Origin: G020348385 sp964580235
Lineage (GTDB): Bacteria > Acidobacteriota > Aminicenantia > Aminicenantales > Aminicenantaceae
Reading direction: 5' to 3'
Length of the DNA stretch: 45,729 nt
Assembly: GCA_964580235.1 (NCBI GenBank)
Contig: CAZOJY010000012.1
Span: forward strand, 1 to 45,729
The first letter of the stretch is position 1, and every line of letters starts with the position of its first letter. A model generated the notes under the pieces. The model did no database searches, had not been told where the DNA came from, and was given only the letters and a program-made list of their open reading frames with translations. Positions 1-6,953 of the stretch are shown here, piece after piece. Both the position numbers and the translations under genes were made by a program.

Positions 1-25
1 GCATATAACACTAAATCATGCTAAT

Positions 26-51
26 AAAATCATGTTTATGAATAATTCAGG
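26..51. repeat. Left copy of a 26-bp inverted repeat
   Basis: This 26-base segment is the exact reverse complement of 45679-45704 at the other end of the window. Looser similarity runs on for another 15-20 bases outward (a shared TAAATC block and a short A-rich run). Its right edge coincides with the point where the open frame of the next gene begins, so it looks like a dispersed repeat, or a repeat at which the assembly broke. No transposase is attached. Confidence 0.8.
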
Positions 52-368
52 CTAAAGAAGATTTCGATCTTCAGACTATAAAAAAGGGCGTTAAAAAAAA
101 TCCTCAATACAAGGCCGGCAAAGAAGTAAAATGGTTTAAACTCCTTATAAGGGGTGACGATTGTCAAGAAGACAAGCTTGAAATCACTCTTCCCCTTTCT
201 TTGGTGGATCTGCTTTTTGAATGCACTAAAGATAAAAAAATGAATATCGATTGTGGTGACTATGATCTCGATCTCAAAAGACTCTATAAAGAACTTAAAA
301 AAGCAGGGCCGAAGTCTCTTATCGAAATTAAAGGCGGTGATGGCGTTTTAAAGATCTGGCTGGAATGA
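42..368 (+). pseudogene. 5'-truncated gene, SHOCT/YvlB-like C-terminal part
   Basis: An open frame without a start codon runs from just after an in-frame TGA at 39-41, which lies inside the repeat, to a TGA at 366-368. About 106 residues are encoded. Coding character is clear: the product is charged, with KWFKLLIRGDD followed by LPLSLVDLLFE, then DLDLKRLYKELKKAG, and it ends in GDGVLKIWLE. This resembles the small beta-rich region that follows SHOCT-like domains in YvlB/LiaX-type bacterial proteins; the family link is from memory and tentative. The first 10 bases of the frame are repeat sequence, so the gene has either been cut by the repeat or the window edge is a chimeric assembly end. No upstream part is visible. 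Confidence 0.55.
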
Positions 369-450
369 TATCTCAAAGCTAAAAATCACCCCCTATTTCA
401 TCCCTAAAGGCGATTGATATTTTTTCAGTTGATCTCTATATTTTGAACAT

Positions 451-516
451 AAGTGCTGGCTATGGGCATTTCATAATCCCTCCTTTTGCTGATTCCCCCT
501 TTTGTGGCCAGCACTT
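451..516. repeat. 10-bp perfect inverted repeat, 46-base spacer
   Basis: AAGTGCTGGC at 451-460 is the exact reverse complement of GCCAGCACTT at 507-516. The enclosed 46 bases are pyrimidine-rich. The arm's GTGCTGGCT also occurs at 1141-1149. It lies in the 245-base gap between the truncated gene and the next gene. Function is unknown; a stem in a transcript or the remnant of a small mobile repeat are both possible. Confidence 0.5.
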
Positions 517-551
517 CCCCCCTTATATAAAACGTTCAATCTGACCCATAC

Positions 552-590
552 ACTCCAAGCCGACCCGCCTCACTTCGGCAATATTGGAGT
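552..590. other. Stem-loop just beyond the 3' end of the minus-strand gene
   Basis: ACTCCAA (552-558) pairs with TTGGAGT (584-590), and inside it GCCGA (559-563) pairs with TCGGC (575-579), with a 4-base bulge. It lies 24 bases beyond the stop codon of the minus-strand gene at 614-994. It could act as an mRNA 3' end or a transcription terminator, but there is no clear T-run on the minus strand. Confidence 0.45.
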
Positions 591-613
591 AAATAGCAGC
601 AGTCTGTGAATAT

Positions 614-994
614 TCAGAAAGATTTTTCCTGGGAAGGAAATAAGCTTTTTTTCAATTTGGGCGATCTCTCTTCCCGATCTATTGTGCCTTTGTGAGTTTC
701 GAGATATCCCCATAGTTTGGCGAAATATTCTTCTCCATCGGCACGGAAAGGTTCATAATATTCTACTTTCATACCTCTGCTTTCGAACAGGCTTCGCCAC
801 TCTTCCAATTTTTCATGTGTGCGCACAGTAATCTCTGCAATAGGCCCGCCCTTTTGGATGGTCTCGCTGCTGTGCCTTTCGGGAGCCAGCCTTCTCATCA
901 GTTGTAAAAAGGAATGATTCATCTCATTGATCAAGCGATTGGTTTCCTTCGTTTCTTTCAATATTTCTTTCATAAGTTTTGATTCGTTTCGCAT
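614..994 (-). CDS. Unknown protein, 126 aa
   Basis: I do not recognise this protein. I chose the ATG at 994 because GAGAG lies about 7 bases upstream; an in-frame TTG six codons further upstream lacks better support. The N-terminal 35 residues are helical and charged (KLMKEILKETKETNRLINEM), and the central part is more globular (IAEITVRTHEKLEEWRSLFE, then GMKVEYYEPF and YFAKLWGYLETHKG). The C-terminus is basic. There is no signal peptide or membrane segment. It stands alone between two structured intergenic regions, so the context gives no functional hint. Coding potential is plausible but not proven. Confidence 0.5.
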   Translation of the reverse strand: MRNESKLMKEILKETKETNRLINEMNHSFLQLMRRLAPERHSSETIQKGGPIAEITVRTHEKLEEWRSLFESRGMKVEYYEPFRADGEEYFAKLWGYLETHKGTIDREERSPKLKKSLFPSQEKSF

Positions 995-1297
995 TTTTGA
1001 CTCTCTTTTCAAAGTTGATGTGATGATTCTTAATGTTTAGTCGATAACATATGGATAATTTAGGATCTCTGAAACAACTTGCAGATGTTCCAGGTTTTTG
1101 AAATTTTAGGGAAAATGATATATAATAAACAAGCCTTGTTGTGCTGGCTGGGCAAGGAGGATGTCACTCACATCTGAATCTCTTTCACCTGTTCCCCGTA
1201 CAGCCAGCCCGAGAAATCCCCGGCTTAGATCCTCCGTCAAATAAAATTTCTCTTATCAATCACTGTATTAATTCCTTCCGCATTCCTTTTATATTCG
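995..1297. other. Non-coding stretch with crossing inverted repeats
   Basis: I see no convincing gene here. Between 1143 and 1235 there are two perfect complementary pairs that interleave: GCTGGCTG (1143-1150) with CAGCCAGC (1201-1208), and GGAGGAT (1156-1162) with ATCCTCC (1229-1235). There is also a local hairpin, GATGT (1160-1164) with ACATC (1170-1174), which competes with the second pair. The a-b-a'-b' order could form a pseudoknotted RNA leader, but no known riboswitch class was recognised. On the minus strand, GAGTGACATCCTCC recalls the sequence seen downstream of some IS200/IS605 elements, so a degraded element end is an alternative. Confidence 0.35.
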
Positions 1298-1326
1298 TTG
1301 ACAAATACCGCGGCTCTTTTAATAAT
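1298..1326 (+). promoter_or_regulatory. Sigma70-type promoter of the tricarboxylate operon
   Basis: TTGACA (1298-1303) is separated by 17 bases from AATAAT (1321-1326). Predicted transcription would begin about 17 bases before the GTG start at 1350. A ribosome-binding site GAAAGGA lies at 1335-1341. Confidence 0.6.
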
Positions 1327-1349
1327 ATTAAATCCGAAAGGATATTCCC

Positions 1350-2909
1350 GTGGCTAGACTTTTTGAATTTCAGAGCAAAAAACTTCTCAAGGAAGCGGGT
1401 ATTTGTGTTCCAGATGGAGATGTCGCAGCCTCCCCGGACGATGCCTACCGGATTGCCGAAAAAATCGGAAAACCTGTTGTTTTGAAGATTCAAGTATGGG
1501 TGACGGGAAGAGCTGGAATCGGTGGTATACAATTCGCTGAGACTCCTGATGAGGCCAAGGAAAAAACCCAAAAGCTGCTTGGGGTAAAGGTGAAAAACTT
1601 CCCGGTTGAAAAAGTGCTGGTCGAAGAAAAGTTGTCCATCAAGAAGGAGTATTTTGTGGGTTTGGTGGTCGATGATGCGCAGAAAACTCCTGTGCTTATT
1701 TTTTCTTCTGTAGGAGGCATGGGAATTGAGGAGATTGCTCGAGCCCATCCGGAGAGTGTTACCCAAGTTCCTGTGGATGTTGTGAGAGGATTGAAAGACC
1801 ATGAGGCTCGCAATCTTGTCCTGAAAACAGGAATATCCGGCAAGCTTCTCATCTCCCTCCCGTCTGTTTTGGTCAAACTGTTCGAAGTGGCCCGTAAATA
1901 TGATGCCCGGTCTGCAGAGATAAATCCCCTCGTTCTGACAGAAGAAAATCTTTTGTATGCGGCTGACTGCCATATGGCCATCGATGATTATGCTGTTTTC
2001 CGGCATCCGGAGTTGGGGATAGAAGTTGCTAGAGAGTTTGACCGGCCGCCCACAACCCTGGAGCTTATCGCTTATCAAGTGGAAGAAAGGGATTATCGCG
2101 GCACATTTTATTTCTTGCAGATGACTGAGGAAATCCTGAAGGAGGAAGTGTACATCGGATTCAACGGAGCAGGAGGGGGCGGCTCGATGATGTCCATGGA
2201 TGCCGTGCTCAATAAAGGATTCAAACTTGCCAATTATTGCGACACGAGCGGCAATCCCTCGGCCAGCAAAGTCTACCGCGCCGCAAAAATCATTCTTTCT
2301 CAACCCAACATAAAAGGATATTTCGCTTCAGGTTCAGGTGTTGCCAGCCAGGAACAGTATCACTCGGCAAGAGGTTTGGTGAAAGCTTTCCATGAAGAAA
2401 ATCTGGACATTCCCGGAGTTATTCGACTCGGAGGTAACTTCGAGGAGGAAGCTATCGCGATCCTGGCCGATTATTTAAAAGACATAGCGGCTAAAGTGGA
2501 GGGATATGGACGGGATGATTCTCCCGAGTTCTGCGCCAGGCGCATGGAAGAATTGATTGGCGAAAACAACAACACCTCTCATGAAGTGAAACCAATGAGT
2601 GATCCTGTCGTTCCGGATGGAGCCTATGCCTTCGAAACTTTTACAGGTAAGATCTATTTCGACCATCAAAAATGTGTGGACTGCCTGAGTCGGGGATGTA
2701 TATCCTCCTGCAGTCCCGGCATTTTGAAATTGGACGAGGGGAAGCCGATCTTATCTATTTCTGCAGAAGAGGCGAAAAAGGGAAAATGCACCGAATGCCT
2801 GGCCTGTGAAATCTACTGTAAATTTCACGAACTTGATGCCATCACGATCCATCTTCCGATTCCCGGATTGAAAGAATACCGGGATAAAATTAGTAACAAA
2901 CAGTTATAG
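1350..2909 (+). CDS. SucC-like acyl-CoA synthetase subunit fused to a 2[4Fe-4S]-type ferredoxin domain (citryl-CoA synthetase large-subunit candidate)
   Basis: This is an ADP-forming acyl-CoA synthetase beta-type subunit of 519 aa. An ATP-grasp domain covers roughly residues 1-215 (LVLTEENLLYAADCHMAID close to its end), and a ligase domain about 235-400 contains GGGGSMMSMD and RLGGNFEEE. Usual SucC/CcsA proteins are about 380-430 aa. Here residues 434-519 add a ferredoxin-like domain with C442, C445, C450, C454 and C480, C483, C486, C490; the second set is a classic CxxCxxCxxxC, the first has a longer middle spacing. GTG is the start, with GAAAGGA 8 bases upstream. It is the first gene of the operon, 10 bases before the SucD-like partner. 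Citrate is the likely substrate from the neighbouring citryl-CoA-lyase-sized gene, but succinate or another acid is not excluded. What the iron-sulfur domain does is unknown. Confidence 0.8.
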   Translation: MARLFEFQSKKLLKEAGICVPDGDVAASPDDAYRIAEKIGKPVVLKIQVWVTGRAGIGGIQFAETPDEAKEKTQKLLGVKVKNFPVEKVLVEEKLSIKKEYFVGLVVDDAQKTPVLIFSSVGGMGIEEIARAHPESVTQVPVDVVRGLKDHEARNLVLKTGISGKLLISLPSVLVKLFEVARKYDARSAEINPLVLTEENLLYAADCHMAIDDYAVFRHPELGIEVAREFDRPPTTLELIAYQVEERDYRGTFYFLQMTEEILKEEVYIGFNGAGGGGSMMSMDAVLNKGFKLANYCDTSGNPSASKVYRAAKIILSQPNIKGYFASGSGVASQEQYHSARGLVKAFHEENLDIPGVIRLGGNFEEEAIAILADYLKDIAAKVEGYGRDDSPEFCARRMEELIGENNNTSHEVKPMSDPVVPDGAYAFETFTGKIYFDHQKCVDCLSRGCISSCSPGILKLDEGKPILSISAEEAKKGKCTECLACEIYCKFHELDAITIHLPIPGLKEYRDKISNKQL

Positions 2910-2919
2910 AGAAGACAAA

Positions 2920-3828
2920 ATGTCGATTTTAGTGGAGAAAAATTCAAAAGTTTGCATACAGGGGATTACGGGACGAGAAGGCATGGTCCGCACAAAGCTG
3001 ATGAAAGATTACGGGACCGAAGTCGTCGCGGGGGTTACGCCTGGAAAAGGGGGCGGAGAAGTTCATGGAATTCCCGTTTTTGATTCGGTGCAGGAAGTCT
3101 GGGAGAGGTTAGGCCCCATCGATATCAGCGTGATTTTTGTTCCGGCCGCGCTTGTGAAAAATGCCGCTTTAGAAGCCATCGATGCTGGGGTGCGGCTTCT
3201 GGTCATTGTTCCTGACCGCGTCCCTATTTTCGACGTGCTCGAGATCTCCTCCTATGCCAGAGAAAAAGGGGTCAATTTTGTCGGGCCCAACACGCTCGGC
3301 TTGGTCAGTCCAGGCAAGGCAGTCCTGGGCATGATCGGCGGAAGGGCAGAGAGGGCTCGTGAGTGGTTTCGTCCCGGAAACATCGGAGTGAGTTCGAGGA
3401 GCGGGGGAATGACGTCTGCGATTTCTTATTATTTGACAGAAGCCGGTCTGGGTCAAAGTACGATCATTCATGTGGGTGGAGATGCGGTGGTGGGATTGTC
3501 CCATCCCGAAGTTGTGGAGCAGTTCGAGCAAGATGATCAAACGGACATGGTGGTCATGTTTGGTGAGATTGGAACGACCCAGGAAGAAAGGGTGGCAGAC
3601 TTGATCGAACAGGGGAAATTTACCAAACCTCTAATCGCTTTTGTCGGGGGGAAGGCCGCCAAATCTGGAACTCGGTTTTCCCATGCCGGCGCCATCGTGG
3701 AAGGCACGAGAGGCTCCTATGACAGCAAGGTGAAAAGATTAAAGGATGTGGGCGTTCATGTCGTCGATTCTGTATCTGATATTCCTCGTGTGGCTTTCAA
3801 GCTTAAAAAGGAGGGACCGGATGAGTGA
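2920..3828 (+). CDS. SucD-like acyl-CoA synthetase alpha subunit (citryl-CoA synthetase small-subunit candidate)
   Basis: This 302-residue protein is the CoA-binding and phosphohistidine subunit that partners the preceding gene. It has an N-terminal Rossmann CoA-binding domain (QGITGREGMVRTKLMKDYG at about 14-32, TPGKGGGEVHGIPVF at 40-54), the VGPNTLG turn (121-127), and the active-site histidine H255 in SHAGA. Residues 159-164 read SRSGGM, as I recall for ATP-citrate lyase and citryl-CoA synthetase proteins, where succinyl-CoA synthetases have SRSGTL. GEIGTTQEE replaces the usual GEIGG. Together these favour a tricarboxylate substrate. The gene overlaps the next one by 8 bases (ATGAGTGA), so the two are probably translationally coupled. 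The substrate assignment is inference; membership of the family is secure. Confidence 0.82.
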   Translation: MSILVEKNSKVCIQGITGREGMVRTKLMKDYGTEVVAGVTPGKGGGEVHGIPVFDSVQEVWERLGPIDISVIFVPAALVKNAALEAIDAGVRLLVIVPDRVPIFDVLEISSYAREKGVNFVGPNTLGLVSPGKAVLGMIGGRAERAREWFRPGNIGVSSRSGGMTSAISYYLTEAGLGQSTIIHVGGDAVVGLSHPEVVEQFEQDDQTDMVVMFGEIGTTQEERVADLIEQGKFTKPLIAFVGGKAAKSGTRFSHAGAIVEGTRGSYDSKVKRLKDVGVHVVDSVSDIPRVAFKLKKEGPDE

Positions 3829-4597
3829 ACTCCATTGGAAAACTTCGATAACCAAGATTCAGCCGAACAGGGTATCCATAAGGGGATATCCAGTTGACAA
3901 ACTCATGGGGAGAATCTCTTTTGCTCAGGCGATTTTTCTGGTGCTGACCGGTGAGATGCCTTCTCCAGAAGTGGGCAGGCTTGTCGATGCTATTTTTGTC
4001 TCCTCAGTGGACCATGGAGCCAGTCCGCCTTCAGTTCTTTCCGCACGCACTGCGGCCTCGACAGGAGCCGAGTTGAATGCGGCAATAGCCTCCGGTGTTC
4101 TCGCCATTTCCCGCTACCATGGGGGGGCCATCGAGGAAGGCATGAGGCTTTTTTGCCAGATTGCAAAGAGAATGGAGAAGGAGAAGAGTTCGGACAAGGA
4201 GGCTGCCCGGGGTGTTCTGGGAGAAATGCGGGAAAAAGGGAAGCGGGCCTCTGGATTTGGCCACCGTATCCATTCCCGGGATCCGCGGACACAAAAACTC
4301 TTTGAATTAGCAGAAGAGCTGAGGATTGCGGGAAAGCACATCCAAATCGCGCGGGCCGTGGAAAAAGAACTCGAAGACATGCTGGGAAAATCTCTTCCGA
4401 TCAATGTGGATGGAGCGATTGCGGCAGTTCTCTGTGAATTGGGTATTCCGCCAGAAATCGGGAATGCCTTTTTTATCATTGCCCGCGTTCCGGGTCTTGT
4501 GGCCCATATCCATGAGGAATGGAAGCGGATGAGGCCGATGAGAGAGATTCATCCCCGTGATTTTGAGTATGATGGTCCGGATGAAAGGGAAATATAA
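3821..4597 (+). CDS. Short citrate-synthase-family protein, citryl-CoA lyase candidate
   Basis: The protein is 258 aa from the ATG at 3821, preceded by AAGGAGG; an upstream extension would run deep into the previous gene. Full citrate synthases are about 370-430 aa, whereas citryl-CoA lyase (Ccl) of the Aquificaceae is about 260 aa. The citrate synthase catalytic residues are all present: H65 in SVDHGASPPS, H100 in RYHGGA, R149 in GFGHR, and D197 in NVDGAIAAVL. Only the N-terminal part of the large domain is reduced. Family knowledge predicts cleavage of citryl-CoA to acetyl-CoA and oxaloacetate, or condensation in reverse. Its position right after the synthetase pair gives a complete two-step citrate cleavage or citrate-forming module. 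A lyase acting on a different 3-hydroxyacyl-CoA is a possible alternative. Confidence 0.78.
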   Translation: MSELHWKTSITKIQPNRVSIRGYPVDKLMGRISFAQAIFLVLTGEMPSPEVGRLVDAIFVSSVDHGASPPSVLSARTAASTGAELNAAIASGVLAISRYHGGAIEEGMRLFCQIAKRMEKEKSSDKEAARGVLGEMREKGKRASGFGHRIHSRDPRTQKLFELAEELRIAGKHIQIARAVEKELEDMLGKSLPINVDGAIAAVLCELGIPPEIGNAFFIIARVPGLVAHIHEEWKRMRPMREIHPRDFEYDGPDEREI

Positions 4598-5131
4598 ATG
4601 AGAAAGAAGCTTTTATCTTTGATGCCCGAGTTTCAGCTAATCCAGGATTCAAGTATACAGGAAAAAAGCATCAGCGTGTGGGAAAAAGCGATTACGGCAG
4701 AGGATTGGGATGTCTCCGATCTCCTCGAGATGCCTTTCACCCTGCTGATCGAGAAGACGCCGGTGAACATCATCACACACACCCGGGCCGTTACGCTCTG
4801 TTCTTTGCAGATTGCTGATGTATTGCTGGAAGAGTACAAAGAAAGGATAGTGATCAACAGGGATTTTCTTCTCTCTGGAGCGCTGCTCCACGATGTGGGA
4901 AAACTATTCGAGTATGAGAAAGACAATGGGATCTTCAAAAAGAGCAGAGGAGGCGAGCTCTTACGCCATCCCATCTCTGGAGCAGCTTTTGCCTACACGT
5001 TTGGGCTGCCCCAGGATGTGCTCCATATCATCGCCTGCCATTCAAAGGAAGGGGATGGAGCAAGAAAAACGATCGAGGCTGTGATTGTCAATCATGCCGA
5101 TTTTGTGAATTTTGAAACGTTGAAAATCTGA
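4598..5131 (+). CDS. HD-domain (HDIG-type) predicted metal-dependent phosphohydrolase
   Basis: The gene starts directly after the previous stop codon. The 177-aa protein has the HD superfamily pattern: a first histidine in IITHTRAVT, the HD pair in LLHDVGKLFEYE, histidines in RHPISGAAFAY and IIACHSKEGD, and a final aspartate in VIVNHADFVNFE. These residues normally bind one or two metal ions and hydrolyse phosphoester bonds of nucleotides or signalling molecules. Nothing indicates the substrate, and no sensor or GYP motif is present. Its place inside an enzyme operon, between the lyase and the dehydratase, suggests a role in cofactor or metabolite repair or in regulation; this is inference only. 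Family assignment is firm. Confidence 0.8.
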   Translation: MRKKLLSLMPEFQLIQDSSIQEKSISVWEKAITAEDWDVSDLLEMPFTLLIEKTPVNIITHTRAVTLCSLQIADVLLEEYKERIVINRDFLLSGALLHDVGKLFEYEKDNGIFKKSRGGELLRHPISGAAFAYTFGLPQDVLHIIACHSKEGDGARKTIEAVIVNHADFVNFETLKI

Positions 5132-5143
5132 GCGAGGGGCAAC

Positions 5144-6397
5144 TTGAGTCAAACATTTTCTGAAAAAGTATTGAGCGCAAAAGCCGGAAAATCCGCCAAG
5201 GCGGGAGAGATTGTCACCGTCAGCCCGGATTATATCTTATCGCACGACAATTCCGCTGCCATCGTAAAAGAATTCCACAAACTGGAAATCAAAAAAGTCA
5301 AATCTCCTGAGAAAATCGTCATTGTCCTAGACCATGTAACCCCAGCTTCTTCTGAAATATATGCACAGAATCATAAAGACATCCGGGCGTTTGTGAAAGA
5401 ACAACAGATTCCCTCTTTTTTTGATATCCATCATGGGATTTGTCATCAGGTGTTTGCAGAAAATGGTTTTGCTTTGCCAGGGAAGCTGATTCTGGGAGCC
5501 GATTCCCACACGACCAGCTATGGCGCCTTTGGCGCTTTTTCTGCAGGAATCGGACGTTCGGAAGCGGCGTCTGTCTGGGCAACCGATGAGATATGGCTCA
5601 AAGTGCCTGAAACCATACGGATTGAAATGAGCGGAAAACTTTCTCCGATGGTATTTACTAAAGATGTTATCTTAAAAATCATAGGAGAACAAGGAGCGGA
5701 TCGTGCCAATTACAAGGCTGTGGAGTTTGCTGGTCCGGCAGTCAAAGATTTTTCTCTGGCATCCAGACTGGTCATGGCCAATATGTCTGCTGAGATGGGG
5801 GCCAAAAATGGTTATTTTGTTCCGGATGGAAAAGTTTTGACCTGGCTCAATGAAAAAGCGCGGAACGAGTTTGATGTGATAACTTCAGATCCGGATTCCA
5901 GTTATGAGGCAGTCCTGTTCTACGATGTATCCACAATCGAGCCTCAGGTTGCCTGCCCTCACACCGTGGATAATGTCCATTCTGTCACAGAGGTCGAAGG
6001 GACGGCTTTCCAGCAAGCCATTATTGGCACCTGCACGAACGGCCGTGTCGAGGATTTGAACGTGGCTGCCCAAATCCTCGAAGGGAAGAAGGTTCATTCA
6101 GGAATCAGGGCTTTGGTCATCCCTGCATCGCGAAAGGAATATTTACAAGCTATACAGGAGGGAATTTTGGAAATTCTGGTGAATGCTGGATGCCTGGTGC
6201 TCAATCCGGGATGTGGCCCTTGCTTAGGGGCACATCAAGGTGTTCTTGCCCCTGGAGAAGTGGCCGTTAGTACGGCCAACAGGAATTTTCGGGGAAGAAT
6301 GGGAAGCCGGGATTCAGCCATTTATCTTGCTTCACCGGCCACGGTCGCCGCTTCCATGCTTGAAGGGAAACTCAGCGATCCTAGGAAATACACATGA
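5144..6397 (+). CDS. Aconitase/LeuC-type dehydratase large subunit 1 (417 aa)
   Basis: This is the iron-sulfur large subunit of a two-subunit hydro-lyase of the isopropylmalate isomerase/homoaconitase/aconitase group. Cluster cysteines lie in IGTCTNGRVED and NPGCGPCLGAH. Catalytic positions are intact: D63-H64 in VLDHVTP, H101 in GICHQV, and D120-S121-H122 in GADSHTTSYGAFG. The start is TTG at 5144, with GAGGGG 5 bases upstream. It overlaps its small subunit by 4 bases (ATGA). In this operon citrate-isocitrate isomerisation (aconitase role) is the most economical assignment. LeuC in leucine synthesis cannot be excluded from sequence alone, but no leuA-like gene is nearby. Confidence 0.85.
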   Translation: MSQTFSEKVLSAKAGKSAKAGEIVTVSPDYILSHDNSAAIVKEFHKLEIKKVKSPEKIVIVLDHVTPASSEIYAQNHKDIRAFVKEQQIPSFFDIHHGICHQVFAENGFALPGKLILGADSHTTSYGAFGAFSAGIGRSEAASVWATDEIWLKVPETIRIEMSGKLSPMVFTKDVILKIIGEQGADRANYKAVEFAGPAVKDFSLASRLVMANMSAEMGAKNGYFVPDGKVLTWLNEKARNEFDVITSDPDSSYEAVLFYDVSTIEPQVACPHTVDNVHSVTEVEGTAFQQAIIGTCTNGRVEDLNVAAQILEGKKVHSGIRALVIPASRKEYLQAIQEGILEILVNAGCLVLNPGCGPCLGAHQGVLAPGEVAVSTANRNFRGRMGSRDSAIYLASPATVAASMLEGKLSDPRKYT

Positions 6398-6897
6398 GCA
6401 AAGGAAAAGTCTGGAAATACGGGGATAATGTCAACACGGATGTTATTTTTCCCGGAAAATATACCTATTCTGTCCTGGATCCTGAAGAAATGGCAGCGCA
6501 TGCCCTCGAGGATTTGGATCCTGAATTTGCACATGAGGTCAGACCCGGAGATATTATTGCGGGCGGGAAAAATTTTGGCTGCGGCAGCTCCCGTGAACAG
6601 GCCGCTACCTGCTTAAAGTATGCCGGGGTCCAGGCTGTCATTGCCAAATCCTTTGCACGTATTTTTTTCCGCAATGCCATTAATCAGGGGCTTCCGGTCA
6701 TCCAGTGCAGCAAAGCCGTGGACAATATAGAAGGAGGTGAGGAAATTTCCATCGACTTTTCAAGAGGAGTGATTGAAACCAAAACGAGTGTTTTTGATTT
6801 TTCTCCTCTTCCTGATTCCATCCTTCACATCCTGGAAGCCGGGGGATTGATACCTTATATTGCGAAAAAAATAAATACAGAAAAAAACCAGAATTGA
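6394..6897 (+). CDS. Aconitase/LeuD-type dehydratase small subunit 1 (167 aa)
   Basis: This is the swivel-domain small subunit that pairs with the preceding large subunit. The diagnostic NVNTDVIFPGKYTY (about residues 10-23) and the GCGSSREQA substrate-binding loop are present, followed by VIAKSFARIFFRNAINQGLPVI, which is typical of LeuD/HacB proteins. The start codon overlaps the upstream stop (ATGA), implying coupled translation and a 1:1 ratio. The loop after NTD (PGKYTY) is the region thought to tune substrate choice in this family; it does not by itself decide between citrate, homocitrate and isopropylmalate. Length is normal for the family. Confidence 0.85.
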   Translation: MSKGKVWKYGDNVNTDVIFPGKYTYSVLDPEEMAAHALEDLDPEFAHEVRPGDIIAGGKNFGCGSSREQAATCLKYAGVQAVIAKSFARIFFRNAINQGLPVIQCSKAVDNIEGGEEISIDFSRGVIETKTSVFDFSPLPDSILHILEAGGLIPYIAKKINTEKNQN

Positions 6898-6953
6898 TTT
6901 GAAAATTTAACCCAGTGGCTTTGTAACCTTTGAAACTCAGGAAAGGAGGCCGA

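Noticed and set aside
1143..1235. HDV-like ribozyme or cobalamin riboswitch
   Set aside because: A GGCTGGGCAA string and, on the minus strand, a GGTGAAA string look suggestive, but the required helix order and conserved core are missing.
1141..1485. Open frame overlapping the promoter and start of the SucC-like gene
   Set aside because: It begins in structured intergenic DNA, runs through the promoter in another frame and encodes no recognisable domain.
1260..2303. Long antisense open frame (347 codons) opposite the SucC-like gene
   Set aside because: The plus-strand frame has clear ATP-grasp and ligase homology; the antisense product has no recognisable domain.
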